Assembly (NCBI GenBank): GCA_040367435.1
Contig: BAABWY010000004.1
Coordinates: forward strand, 1 to 64,000
Reading direction: 5' to 3'
DNA length: 64,000 nucleotides
Origin: Hyphomicrobiales bacterium 4NK60-0047b
GTDB lineage: Bacteria > Pseudomonadota > Alphaproteobacteria > Rhizobiales > HXMU1428-3
A program made the position numbers and the translations under genes. Shown one piece after another: positions 7,812-16,790 of this stretch (position 1 is the first letter of the stretch; the number at the start of each line of letters is the position of its first letter). The notes beneath the pieces were generated by a model that was not told the DNA's origin, ran no database searches, and worked only from the letters and a program-made list of their open reading frames with translations.

Positions 7812-8579
7812 TTATTTTGGAGATAAGCGTATGGCTCCATCTAGACGATGAACTGAGCCATTTATCATATCATTTTCACATATTTGCTGTGCTAGCATTG
7901 CATATTCATCTGGTTTAGCTAAACGAGATGGAAATGGAATTTGTTTTCCCAATGCATCTTGGACATCTTGTGGTAAGCCTTTTAGCATAGGTGTCTCAAA
8001 TATACCGGGGGCGATTGTGACGACCCGTATACCGTCACGGGATAGATCTCGTGCCATTGGTAAAGTTAAACCAATTACTCCAGCTTTTGATGCTCCGTAT
8101 GCGGCTTGACCAACTTGCCCTTCCATTCCTGCAACAGAGGCAGTCATAATGATGACACCTCGGGCTCCATCATCTGAAATTGGAGAGGTCTTCACCATGC
8201 CTGTTGCTGCTAAAGATCCGCTGTAGAAAGTACCGTTTAAATTTATAGATGTTGTTTTGGCAAAAAGCTCTGGATCATGAGGTAAGCCTTTTGATACAGT
8301 TTTCTGTCCTGGGGCAATGCCTGCGCAACAAATTAGAATACGCTCCTGTCCATGAGCTTTGCGCGCTTTTTCAAAACCAGAAGATAGACTTTCGTAACTG
8401 GAAACATCAACTTCACAGAAGACACCGCCCAAGTTTTTTGCGACCTCTGTACCGGCTTCTACGTTGAGGTCGAAAATAGCGACTTTAATTCCAAATGATG
8501 CTAGTCGTTGAGCTGTTGCTTTTCCTAAACCTGAACCTCCGCCAGTGATAATAGCGGAAATGTCTTGGGATAATTTCAT
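7812..8579 (-). CDS. Short-chain dehydrogenase, 3-hydroxyacyl-CoA dehydrogenase type
   Basis: 255 residues with the SDR cofactor motif TGGGSGLGKA near the N-terminus, CCAGIAPG as the NNAG equivalent, and the catalytic Ser plus YGASK (Tyr and Lys). The closest type is mammalian HSD10-like 3-hydroxyacyl-CoA dehydrogenase, which oxidises 3-hydroxyacyl-CoA with NAD+. ARGVIIMTASVAGMEGQVGQ and APGIFETPML are typical of that group. It is the last gene of a minus-strand operon, and its ATG overlaps the TGA stop of the enoyl-CoA hydratase gene, which fits sequential beta-oxidation steps. Confidence 0.85.
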   Translation of the reverse strand: MKLSQDISAIITGGGSGLGKATAQRLASFGIKVAIFDLNVEAGTEVAKNLGGVFCEVDVSSYESLSSGFEKARKAHGQERILICCAGIAPGQKTVSKGLPHDPELFAKTTSINLNGTFYSGSLAATGMVKTSPISDDGARGVIIMTASVAGMEGQVGQAAYGASKAGVIGLTLPMARDLSRDGIRVVTIAPGIFETPMLKGLPQDVQDALGKQIPFPSRLAKPDEYAMLAQQICENDMINGSVHRLDGAIRLSPK

Positions 8580-9358
8580 CTTTTTGGACTTTCTTTATTG
8601 AATTGGGCTGTGCGTTTTTCTGCGAAAGCTCTCATGCCTTCTACTCGATCCTCAGTCGCAAAGCATGCATGGAAAGCTCGACGCTCAAAAAGCAATCCCT
8701 CAGAGAGAGAGGTTTCAAAGCTACGGCCTAATGTTTCTTTAATCATCATTGCAGCGACCCGGCCATAGCTTGCTATGGTTTGTGCTGCTTCAAGGGCGAT
8801 TTTGTCTGTATCTTCATTTGCGACAATGCGAGAAATTAAACCGGCTCTTTCTGCTTCTTGAGCATCCATATATCTTCCGGTTAAAAGTAAATCTGCAGCT
8901 TTTGCTTTTCCAATGGCATGAGTGAGGCGTTGTGTTCCGCCCATACCTGGAATGACACCTAACTTAATTTCAGGTTGTCCGAATTTTGCATCTTCTCCAG
9001 CAATTATCATGTCGCAACTCATTGCTAATTCACAACCACCACCTAATGCATAACCTCTGACAGATGCGATAAGTGGTAATCTGATTTTTGAAATGCGTTC
9101 CCAACCGGCTAACCAATTTTCACTAAATACATCAGGGTATTCGCGTTGAATACTTTCATTGATGTCTGCTCCTGCTGAGAATGCTTTTTCACTACCTTTA
9201 AGAAGAATACAGCCAATTTTATTGTCAGTATCATAGCCTTCCATGACATCCGCTAATTGCAGCATGACATCTGTATTAATTGCATTTAATGCTTCTGGTC
9301 GTGATATCGTTAGGATGGCAACTCTATCTTCTCGCTCTATTTTTATGGAGGTGTTCAA
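8576..9358 (-). CDS. Enoyl-CoA hydratase/isomerase (crotonase family)
   Basis: 260 residues with the crotonase oxyanion-hole segments FSAGADI and GYALGGGCELAMSCD, and the catalytic Glu region KLGVIPGMGGTQRLTHAIG. It hydrates 2-enoyl-CoA to 3-hydroxyacyl-CoA, feeding the SDR product next door. The start is TTG at 9358, overlapping the TGA stop of the nitroreductase gene (TTGA). The stop is TGA overlapping the SDR start (ATGA), direct evidence that TGA terminates in this chromosome. Confidence 0.9.
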   Translation of the reverse strand: MNTSIKIEREDRVAILTISRPEALNAINTDVMLQLADVMEGYDTDNKIGCILLKGSEKAFSAGADINESIQREYPDVFSENWLAGWERISKIRLPLIASVRGYALGGGCELAMSCDMIIAGEDAKFGQPEIKLGVIPGMGGTQRLTHAIGKAKAADLLLTGRYMDAQEAERAGLISRIVANEDTDKIALEAAQTIASYGRVAAMMIKETLGRSFETSLSEGLLFERRAFHACFATEDRVEGMRAFAEKRTAQFNKESPKR

Positions 9359-10068
9359 CTGCTTAACTCCCTAACAAATGTTGTAAAGTTTTCTGCAGGT
9401 TCACGCTCTGTAATAAAGCTGTTTTCAGGTGCACGCATGTCAGCGAACCCTAAGGCCATTCCGCAAATGATCATTTCTTCTTTTGGTATTGCAAGGCGGT
9501 GTTGGATGATTGTGTGATATTGTGCAAAGGCTTGTTGTGGACAAGTGTCAAGGCCAAAACTCCTGGCGGCAATCATTATGGATTGTAAAAACATGCCATA
9601 ATCTAGCCATGAGCCAATTTCCAGGTCTCGGTCAATAGTAAATATCAAACCAACAGGGGCGTCAAAAAACAGGTAATTACGCCCATGTTGGTGTTTCATT
9701 TTTTCATGATCGCCTTTAGTGATGCCAATTGATCCGTAAAGTCCCCATCCATTTGCACGGCGTCGTTTTAAATAAGGGTCGCGCCAGTCTTTTGCATAAT
9801 AGTCATATTCAAATTGATGGTCATCACCAGATTCAAATGCGGTCAAGATTTCAGAGCTTAGTTTTTTTTTGACAGTGCCTGAGACAACATAAGCTTTCCA
9901 GGGTTGTGTGTTTGAGCCACTTGGAGAACGAGACGCAATATTGAGGATGTCCTTAATCATTTTGTCTGTGACAGGATTTGGTAAGTATGAACGGATTGAC
10001 CTTCGTGATGTGATGGCATCATTGGGGGTTAAAGATATAGGCCGGATGTGTTGTTTCAAATTATTCAC
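9355..10068 (-). CDS. Nitroreductase-family flavoprotein
   Basis: 237 residues with the nitroreductase N-terminus (SRRSIRSYLPNPVTDKMI) and the FMN-binding segment ASRSPSGSNTQPWKAYVV. GMALGFADM lies near the C-terminus. Members reduce nitro compounds, quinones or enones with NAD(P)H and FMN. Its place inside an acyl-CoA operon suggests a reductive step on an unsaturated or aromatic substrate, but the substrate cannot be told from sequence. Its start overlaps the end of the GntR gene by 8 bp. Confidence 0.85.
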   Translation of the reverse strand: MNNLKQHIRPISLTPNDAITSRRSIRSYLPNPVTDKMIKDILNIASRSPSGSNTQPWKAYVVSGTVKKKLSSEILTAFESGDDHQFEYDYYAKDWRDPYLKRRRANGWGLYGSIGITKGDHEKMKHQHGRNYLFFDAPVGLIFTIDRDLEIGSWLDYGMFLQSIMIAARSFGLDTCPQQAFAQYHTIIQHRLAIPKEEMIICGMALGFADMRAPENSFITEREPAENFTTFVRELSS

Positions 10069-10825
10069 TATCGTTTTCTCCTGCTAGAGGGAAGCGAGTA
10101 ATTGGAGTGTCAATATCAAGATTGGCGAGTTCATAACCGCGACGGAAATCTTCAATATGTCGTTTCATCCATTCTTCTGCTGTGGTTGCATCTCCGCTCT
10201 TTAGAGCATCAAGTATATTTCGGTGCGCGGCGAGTAAGCGTTCACTTGCATTTAAACTTTTTATCACGCCACTAAAAGCTGGATAAAATAGGTCACTGAT
10301 GGGATCACGGCAGAGTTGTATAGCTCTGTTATTACTTGCTTCGCATAATAGATCGTGGAATTCGACATCTAACTCTAGAACTACTTGGTTATCTGATAAA
10401 TTTTTCTCAGTTAATAAAACATTTTCTTCCAGAGCTAAGATTTGTGCATCAGTTGCAAATTTAGAAGCATCAACTGCTATTGGAGGTTCTAATATGAGCA
10501 TGGTTCTATAGAGTTCATCGATTTTTATTTTTTGTAAAATCATTGCTGCAGTCATGCGGTTGGATAGTTCTGCCCTTTGGGGAACTGTAACAAATAGTTT
10601 TTTTCCGCCAGGTTTTCTTGCAACTATTCCATTCTCTTCTAAAAGACGAATTGCCTCTCTTATTGTTGACCTATTTACACCTAGTAGGTTAGCCATTGAG
10701 GTTTCAGATGGAAGAACTTCTCCAACATTTATTTCCCCAGATAGGATCTTAGTGCGTAAGGATGCGGCAGCAACTCTGTAAGCAGGTTCTGTATGAATGG
10801 GTTCTAAAGAAATGTTTTTGGTCAT
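10061..10825 (-). CDS. GntR-family regulator, FadR/FCD subfamily
   Basis: 254 residues. The N-terminal winged helix (LRTKILSGEINVGEVLPSET, then NRSTIREAIRLLEENG) is followed by an all-helical FCD ligand domain with metal-type residues (ELDVEFHDLLCEASNN, LAAHRNILDAL). FCD regulators usually bind acyl or carboxylate ligands and repress neighbouring catabolic operons through short palindromes. The palindrome TTATTGTC-N-GACAATAA, found before the thiolase/phosphotransferase pair and before the liv operon, is the best candidate operator. The gene lies within the operon it may control. Confidence 0.88.
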   Translation of the reverse strand: MTKNISLEPIHTEPAYRVAAASLRTKILSGEINVGEVLPSETSMANLLGVNRSTIREAIRLLEENGIVARKPGGKKLFVTVPQRAELSNRMTAAMILQKIKIDELYRTMLILEPPIAVDASKFATDAQILALEENVLLTEKNLSDNQVVLELDVEFHDLLCEASNNRAIQLCRDPISDLFYPAFSGVIKSLNASERLLAAHRNILDALKSGDATTAEEWMKRHIEDFRRGYELANLDIDTPITRFPLAGENDSE

Positions 10826-12441
10826 TTTTCATCTTTCAGTCGGTCAAACTCTTCGTCACGTAATGAGCGACGTAGAATTTTGCCAGTTGGCCCCTTAGGA
10901 AGGGAAGGTCTATATTCAATTCTTCTAGGGTATTTATAGGGAGAGGCTACTTTTTTAACAAAATTTTGTATTGCTGACGTTAATTTTTCTGATGGTGTGA
11001 TGCCTTCTCTTAGTACGATAAATGCTTTTACCACTTCACCTCTAGAAGCATCCGGGGACGCAACTGCAGCACAATCAAGGACACTTTCATGTTTTAAGAT
11101 TGCATTCTCAACTTCTGTTGGGCCGATGCGGTAACCAGCCGAGTTAATAACATCATCCGAGCGCCCTTCATACCAGAAGTATCCATCGGCATCTTTTTTA
11201 CCAAGATCACCAGTTACAAACCATTCGTATTCTTTTCCTTTAATGATTGCATCGGATAATCTCTCGGGTTCTTTCCAGTACCCTATCATCATTTGTGGAT
11301 TGGGTAGTTTTAGAGCTATGTGGCCAACTTCATTGATAGGTAATTCCAGACCATTGTCATTTATAATTGAGAGTTCTGTCCCAGGAGCAGAAACACCCAT
11401 AGAGCCAACGCGGACGTCAATGTTAGTTAAAGTCAATGCGGTCATTAAAGTTTCTGTTTGGCCGTAAGCTTCCGCAACTGATAATCCAGAAGCCTTCTGC
11501 CATTTATCTGCAATTGTTGGGCTCATGGCTTCGCCTGAGGAGACTGTGCGCCGTAGCGCACTTATGTCATAATTTGAAATAACTTCTTGAACAACACGGT
11601 TTAGTTCTGTTGCCGGTGCGCAATAAATTGTGACTTTGTTCTCCGATAGTAAGCGTAACCGTTCTTTTGGATCAAAAGGTCCATCATAGAAAAAACTAGT
11701 TCCTCCTTCAGACCAGGGGCCAAACAATATGCTGGTACCAGCTTTTGACCAACCAGTATCTGCAGTGCACCAAATGCAATCACCAGGCTTTACATCTAGC
11801 CAATAGCGGGCGGAAAATCGCCAAGAATAAAGACCTCTAGCTGAATGTAGAACCCCTTTAGGATACCCGGTTGAGCCTGATGTGTAATAGAGTAAAACAG
11901 GATCTTCAGCATGGACGGGTACAGCTTGGGCTTCTTTTGTTTGATCAAGACAGTCGTTAATATTTACCCAACCCTCTTGAGAACCGACAGAGAAACGTAA
12001 ATCAATATTTTTTAAACCGGCGTCTATGTTTTCAATATGTTGCGCGCGACAAACAATGGCTTTTGCTCCTGCATGATCCACCCTGTAAGCAATTTCATCT
12101 GCTGTGAGCATTTCTATGCATGGTATAGGTACAGCGCCAATACGAAGGGCTGCCACTACAGCTATTTGCCATTCTGGTATTCTGGGTAAAACGACCAGGA
12201 CCCGATCACCTTTTTTTATTCCACTTTTTTGAAAAGACCATGCCAGCCTTTTTGTTAGCGTTGACATTTCACTATAAGTGTACCGTTTTTTCTCTCCGTT
12301 TGAATTTTCCCAAATTAAACAAAGGTTATCATTTTTTTCAGCCCAATAATCAACGACATCTTCCGCAAAATTGAATGAGGAGGGGATGTCCCATTTGAAA
12401 TCATCACATTGGTGGGCGGGCTTTTCATTTAGTTCTATCAT
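10822..12441 (-). CDS. Acyl-CoA synthetase (medium-chain ACSM-like)
   Basis: 539 residues of the adenylate-forming family. Visible motifs are the P-loop YYTSGSTGYPKG, AYGQTETL, the A8 region TGDLGKKDADGYFWYEGRSDD, and the C-terminal lysine PKGPTGKILRRSLR. The opening FKWDIPSSFNFAEDVVDYWA matches the ACSM/benzoate-CoA ligase-like group. It activates a carboxylic acid with ATP and CoA, the entry step to the pathway. This intact copy is a useful reference for the damaged paralogue at 38934-40457. Confidence 0.88.
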   Translation of the reverse strand: MIELNEKPAHQCDDFKWDIPSSFNFAEDVVDYWAEKNDNLCLIWENSNGEKKRYTYSEMSTLTKRLAWSFQKSGIKKGDRVLVVLPRIPEWQIAVVAALRIGAVPIPCIEMLTADEIAYRVDHAGAKAIVCRAQHIENIDAGLKNIDLRFSVGSQEGWVNINDCLDQTKEAQAVPVHAEDPVLLYYTSGSTGYPKGVLHSARGLYSWRFSARYWLDVKPGDCIWCTADTGWSKAGTSILFGPWSEGGTSFFYDGPFDPKERLRLLSENKVTIYCAPATELNRVVQEVISNYDISALRRTVSSGEAMSPTIADKWQKASGLSVAEAYGQTETLMTALTLTNIDVRVGSMGVSAPGTELSIINDNGLELPINEVGHIALKLPNPQMMIGYWKEPERLSDAIIKGKEYEWFVTGDLGKKDADGYFWYEGRSDDVINSAGYRIGPTEVENAILKHESVLDCAAVASPDASRGEVVKAFIVLREGITPSEKLTSAIQNFVKKVASPYKYPRRIEYRPSLPKGPTGKILRRSLRDEEFDRLKDEK

Positions 12442-12452
12442 CTTCCCATCCT

Positions 12453-13658
12453 CTAAGTCGTTTTTGTTTTTGATTGTCTGTGTACTTCAACGGCGTCGTA
12501 CCCAATTTTTTCTAATTCTTCCTTGGTATGTTCTCCCAGCAAGGGGGGAGGTAATCGAATTTCACACGGAGTTTCAGATAGTTTAATTGGAAATCCTAAT
12601 TGAGGAATGGTTCCTTCAACTGGATGATCGACTTCCAAAATCATATCTCGTGCTTGCAGTTGTGGATCATTGAAAGCCTCGTCGACTTCATTGACAGGGG
12701 AAAAAGGTATATCAACAGTCTCCAAATAGCTGACCCATTCATCTCTAGATTTTGTCTTAAATAGTTGATCTAGTTTTTTGAACTGCTCTTCAGCGTCATG
12801 ACCTGTTGGCCATTGCTGTTTTATGAGCTCGGGTAAGTTTACTTTGTTGCAAAACGTCTCCCAGAAATGAGGTTCAATAATTCCAAGTGCAATGAATGCA
12901 TCATCTTTACATTGATAGACATTATAGCAAGGGGCTTGGCCAATGAAAGGGCGTTCGCCTCCACGAGGATTTGTGCCGTCAAATAACCAATCTGCTCCAT
13001 GATATGATAGCCAAGAAAATGCACCATCGGTCATGGAGATATCGACGAATTGACCTCTACCTGATGTTGAGCGGGAGATCACCGCAGCAAGAATTCCCGT
13101 TGCTGCCATAAGTGAACCACCGCCAACATCTGCTATTGAAAGGCCAGGGACTATTGGGGCCGCGCCGGCATTTCCAAACAAGCGTAACGTTCCGGCGTAT
13201 GCCATGTAATTTAAATCATGCCCTGCTACTGTCCGGTAGGGACCGGTTTGCCCATATCCTGAAATAGCGCAATAAATAATTCTTGGGTTTATTTCTTTTA
13301 ACACATCATAGCCAAGACCTAGGCGATCCATGACGCCAGGACGAAATCCTTCTACAACGATATCAGCATCCATTGCCATTCGTTTGAAGACATCTTTACC
13401 GGTTTCAGATTTAAAATTTAGTGTCACACTTTTTTTGTTTCGATTGAGTAATAAAAATGAGCCTGATTCTTCTTTGTTTAGAGGGGGGAAGCTGCGATTA
13501 TAGTCACCTTTTGTTGGTTCTTCGATTTTAATAACTTCTGCACCCATATCAGCAAGTATCTGAGTGCAGAACCCGCCAGGTAACAATCTGGTGCAGTCCA
13601 GTATCTTTAGCCCACTTAGAGCGCCTTTTGCGATTGTGTCATTCATGTTGCGATCCAC
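12453..13658 (-). CDS. Family III CoA-transferase (CaiB/BaiF)
   Basis: 401 residues. It opens with LSGLKILDCTRLLPGGFCTQ and ADMGAEVIKIEEP, the hallmark of family III transferases. The catalytic Asp lies in the AGHDLNYMAYAG segment, and FVDISMTDGAFSW is also typical. It moves CoA between acyl donors and acceptors such as succinyl-CoA and a free acid, possibly acting on alpha-methylacyl or bile-acid-like CoAs (racemase relatives share the fold). Its start overlaps the SDR gene upstream by 16 bp. Confidence 0.88.
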   Translation of the reverse strand: MDRNMNDTIAKGALSGLKILDCTRLLPGGFCTQILADMGAEVIKIEEPTKGDYNRSFPPLNKEESGSFLLLNRNKKSVTLNFKSETGKDVFKRMAMDADIVVEGFRPGVMDRLGLGYDVLKEINPRIIYCAISGYGQTGPYRTVAGHDLNYMAYAGTLRLFGNAGAAPIVPGLSIADVGGGSLMAATGILAAVISRSTSGRGQFVDISMTDGAFSWLSYHGADWLFDGTNPRGGERPFIGQAPCYNVYQCKDDAFIALGIIEPHFWETFCNKVNLPELIKQQWPTGHDAEEQFKKLDQLFKTKSRDEWVSYLETVDIPFSPVNEVDEAFNDPQLQARDMILEVDHPVEGTIPQLGFPIKLSETPCEIRLPPPLLGEHTKEELEKIGYDAVEVHRQSKTKTT

Positions 13659-14401
13659 CCTCCATCAACAGCTAGAGTGGAGCCTGTGACATAGCTTGCA
13701 GCGTCAGACCCTAAAAAAATTACCGCCCCTGCCATTTCAGTTGTATCTGCGAAGCGTCCCATTGGTGTGCGGTTTTCAACCATGCTTCTTAATTTTTCAT
13801 TGTCTGCTAACCCAGCTGTTAAATCTGTTTTGACATAGCCTGGTGCGACATTGTTTACTCGAACACCTTGTGATGCCCAATCTTTTGCAAGAGATTTTGT
13901 TAATGCTTCAACTCCTGCTTTTGCTGCGCAATATGCCCCTGACCGAGATAGTCCTGTATGCGCTGCTACAGAAGTAATATTGATTATTGATCCGCTTTTT
14001 TGTTCGAGCATTTTCTTACCGAATTCACGAATACATAAGAATACGCCCGTTAAGTTGACATCAATAATATTAGACCATTCAGAGAGTTCTGTATTTTCTG
14101 TGTATTTATAGTATGGATTAATTCCAGCATTGTTTACTAGTATATCAATCTGATCAAAATTTGATTCTGTATATTTAACTAAATTCTTAACTTCGTCCTC
14201 TTTCGAAATATCGGCACTATATCCATAGGCCATTTCCCCTAATTTAGATAAAGCAGTATTGATTGAATTTTGATTTCGACCTGTAATGATAACCCTCGCG
14301 CCGGCCTCAATAAAAGCTTGAGCAATTTCTAAGCCGATGCCCCGACTTGCACCTGTAATCACGGCGGTTTTGTTTTTTAGATCTATAGCTTTAGGCATCA
14401 C
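13643..14401 (-). CDS. Short-chain dehydrogenase/reductase (FabG-like)
   Basis: 252 residues with a standard SDR layout: TGASRGIGLEIA cofactor loop, NNAGINPYY, the active-site Ser in IINITSVAAHTG, and YCAAK for Tyr/Lys. The C-terminal FLGSDAASYVTGSTLAVDGG is classical. It is an NAD(P)-dependent alcohol or beta-keto dehydrogenase; substrate is unknown. It is coupled by overlap to the acyl-CoA dehydrogenase gene (11 bp) and the CoA-transferase gene. Confidence 0.87.
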   Translation of the reverse strand: MMPKAIDLKNKTAVITGASRGIGLEIAQAFIEAGARVIITGRNQNSINTALSKLGEMAYGYSADISKEDEVKNLVKYTESNFDQIDILVNNAGINPYYKYTENTELSEWSNIIDVNLTGVFLCIREFGKKMLEQKSGSIINITSVAAHTGLSRSGAYCAAKAGVEALTKSLAKDWASQGVRVNNVAPGYVKTDLTAGLADNEKLRSMVENRTPMGRFADTTEMAGAVIFLGSDAASYVTGSTLAVDGGWIAT

Positions 14402-15584
14402 TTGGTGCCTCCAGGTTGAGTGTTTTGTGTTTAATTATTTTTCTTGCTAATGACCATCTGTGGACTTCGGAGGGGCCATCATAAATTCTAAACCCTCTTA
14501 CCTCTCGAAAAATTCGTTCAATTGGTGTTTCATCTGAAATCCCTATGCCGCCGAGTACTTGCATTGATCTATCGACAATATTCCAGATTGCTTCTGAGCA
14601 TTGAACTTTTGCCATTGAACTTTCAGTTGTGGCTTGTTTTCCTTGATCTAACATCCAGGCTGCTTGTTGAAGTGAAAGGCGAGCTGTGCGCATATCTATT
14701 TCATTATCAGCTAGCATAAAACCTATACCCTCGTGACGCCCTAAAATTTGCCCAAAAGCCTCTCGTGTTGCTGCATGATTTGTTGCTGTATTGTGAGCGC
14801 GCTGGGCTGAGCCGAGCCAACGCATGCAGTGAGTTAAGCGGGCAGGTGCTAATCGCACTTGAGCATATTTAAAACCCTCACCAACTGCCCCTAATATGTC
14901 TTCTTCTTGCAGCAATAAATCTTCAAAAACAACGATTGAATGTCCACCAGAAAAACTAGAATCGAGAGTATTCATATCTCGTTCAATACGTATGCCTTTT
15001 CGCGGTAAGGAAGTGAGGAACATGGTTGCTCCACTTTGGTCTCCTTTTTCAACCTTAGCCATGATGATCATAAAACTTGCGTTTCTAGCGCCAGTTATTA
15101 GCCATTTGCGTCCATTAATAAGATATCCATTTTTAGTTAATTCGGCAGTGGTTTGCATCATTGATGGGTCAGAGCCGGCGCCATCTGGTTCAGTCATGGC
15201 AAAACAAGAACGCGCGCCCTTAATTAAAGGGGATAAGTATTCTTCTCTTTGGCTTTTGTTTGCAACAACATCTAGCAAGTGTGCATTGCCTTCGTCAGGA
15301 GCAGCGCAGTGTAGGGCTATGGGGCCAAGTAAAGAGTAACCGGCGGCTTCAAAGACATAACTTCGTTCTAAGTGTGATAAGCCCATACCTCCTAATTCTT
15401 TTGGGCCGTGTGGTGACCAAAGGCCTTCTTCTTTAGCTAAAGAGTTTAAATCAAGGCGCAAGTCTTCTGTTGGACCATGTTCAGTCCAGCGGGGATCTTT
15501 TTCAAAAGGTATAACCTTTTCTTCAACAAACTCTCTTGTTTGTTTTGCGACTTTTTTTAGTCGTGGTTCCACAGTGAAATCCAT
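14391..15584 (-). CDS. Acyl-CoA dehydrogenase
   Basis: 397 residues. FAD and substrate motifs are clear: CFAMTEPDGAGSDPSMMQTT, WLITGARNASF, the C-terminal QVLGGIGISDETPIERIFRE and RIYDGPSEVHRWSLA. Members of this ACAD10/11-like group often sit beside an aminoglycoside-phosphotransferase-like gene, as here. It introduces the 2,3 double bond in an acyl-CoA using FAD, and provides the substrate for the enoyl-CoA hydratase further along the operon. Confidence 0.92.
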   Translation of the reverse strand: MDFTVEPRLKKVAKQTREFVEEKVIPFEKDPRWTEHGPTEDLRLDLNSLAKEEGLWSPHGPKELGGMGLSHLERSYVFEAAGYSLLGPIALHCAAPDEGNAHLLDVVANKSQREEYLSPLIKGARSCFAMTEPDGAGSDPSMMQTTAELTKNGYLINGRKWLITGARNASFMIIMAKVEKGDQSGATMFLTSLPRKGIRIERDMNTLDSSFSGGHSIVVFEDLLLQEEDILGAVGEGFKYAQVRLAPARLTHCMRWLGSAQRAHNTATNHAATREAFGQILGRHEGIGFMLADNEIDMRTARLSLQQAAWMLDQGKQATTESSMAKVQCSEAIWNIVDRSMQVLGGIGISDETPIERIFREVRGFRIYDGPSEVHRWSLARKIIKHKTLNLEAPSDA

Positions 15585-15608
15585 TTTTATTCCCTCTATA
15601 TTTTATTT

Positions 15609-16652
15609 CTAACAGCTAGCTGTTACATCTCGTGCGTATTCCAAAATCTCAATTCCTAAATCATCAAAATTGGCGTATCTGCTATCACCTAACGTATTGT
15701 TTTCCCAGCGAGCGTGGAGCTGTAAAAAGACTACAGCAAGCTTAGTTAGGCAAAGGCCTCGTAAAGCATGAATTCCTTGAACAGAACGACCGGTTGCAGA
15801 AGCGTACGCCTCAATCATATTGTCTCTTGTGGGAAAATCTTTGTGACTAGTGGGCATTTGTTTTAAATTTTGCATACAGGCTGGATCTTCTGGCTCTGCC
15901 CAATAGCTGAGTAGCGTTGCTAAATCGTACAAAGGGTCACCTAGGGTGGTCATGTCCCAATCAAGTAGCGCAACAGGTGTAAGTTCGTGTTTATCAATTA
16001 TGAAATTATCCAATTTGAAGTCACAGTGCAGGAAGGTTGGTTGCCCTCCATTCCAATCCGCGAGAGTTCTTTGTAATTCTCTGCTGAGTTCTTTTGCTAA
16101 TTTTAAAAAAGGTTTTTCTTCAGCAAAATAAATTGCGCCCTCGGACCATCTTTTGGCGTTTCTTGGAATGAAGCCTTTCGGGTTACCAAGGTCTTTTAAC
16201 CCACAATTTATAGGGTCAAGCTTATGTAAGCGTGACATACTCTCTGTAATTATAGGGATAAGCTTTTTCGACATGCTTTCCCCCTGGTTTAACAAAGATA
16301 AATCTTCACCACGAAAGACACGACCTGGCCTGTATTCAATAAGTTGAAATGGGGCCCCAAGAACTTTTAGATCTTGGCATAGATGCAAGCTGTTAGGTGC
16401 AAGGGGGAAATGCTTTGATAATTTTGATAAGACTTTATGCTCACGAACCATGTCATGAGCCCCCTTTGGCAGAGGCCCAGATGGTGCTTTTCGCAAAATT
16501 GCTTTTTCACCATTTACAATGACTTCTATGTTTATGTTAGCAAGCCCGCCAACACAGAGTTTTGGTTTTTTTCTGATATCGAGCTCAAATCCAACCTCGG
16601 ATAAATAGTTGGACAATAATTTAGTATTTAGCTCGTATTCACCTATTTTCAC
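15609..16652 (-). CDS. APH-fold phosphotransferase paired with acyl-CoA dehydrogenase
   Basis: 347 residues of the choline/aminoglycoside phosphotransferase fold: FLHCDFKLDNFIID (catalytic loop H-x-D-x-x-x-x-N) and LLDWDMTTLGDPLYDLATLL (metal-binding DxD-like). In ACAD10/11 proteins this kinase domain is fused to an acyl-CoA dehydrogenase and is thought to phosphorylate hydroxyacyl-CoAs before elimination. Here it is a separate gene next to one, which suggests 4-hydroxy acid catabolism. It is the first gene of the operon; its promoter holds the TTATTGTC palindrome. Confidence 0.82.
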   Translation of the reverse strand: MKIGEYELNTKLLSNYLSEVGFELDIRKKPKLCVGGLANINIEVIVNGEKAILRKAPSGPLPKGAHDMVREHKVLSKLSKHFPLAPNSLHLCQDLKVLGAPFQLIEYRPGRVFRGEDLSLLNQGESMSKKLIPIITESMSRLHKLDPINCGLKDLGNPKGFIPRNAKRWSEGAIYFAEEKPFLKLAKELSRELQRTLADWNGGQPTFLHCDFKLDNFIIDKHELTPVALLDWDMTTLGDPLYDLATLLSYWAEPEDPACMQNLKQMPTSHKDFPTRDNMIEAYASATGRSVQGIHALRGLCLTKLAVVFLQLHARWENNTLGDSRYANFDDLGIEILEYARDVTASC

Positions 16653-16676
16653 TTCTAGTCTCGTCTTTCTCTTGAC

Positions 16677-16693
16677 TTATTGTCGGACAATAA
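16677..16693. promoter_or_regulatory. Palindromic operator TTATTGTC-G-GACAATAA
   Basis: Perfect 8-bp arms around one central G, in the divergent promoter between the phosphotransferase gene (minus) and the thiolase gene (plus). A half site TTGGACAATAA lies nearby at 16609-16619, inside the 5' end of the phosphotransferase gene. Similar sites occur before the liv operon. The FCD-type GntR regulator at 10061-10825 is the likely ligand. Confidence 0.7.
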
Positions 16694-16790
16694 TAGTATA
16701 TTACGCATACAAGATAATTATTTTCAAGTGCTTTTTTCTTCAGAAACGATTTTGTGGAAATGCAGCTAATAAAAACAGGAATGTTGAATT

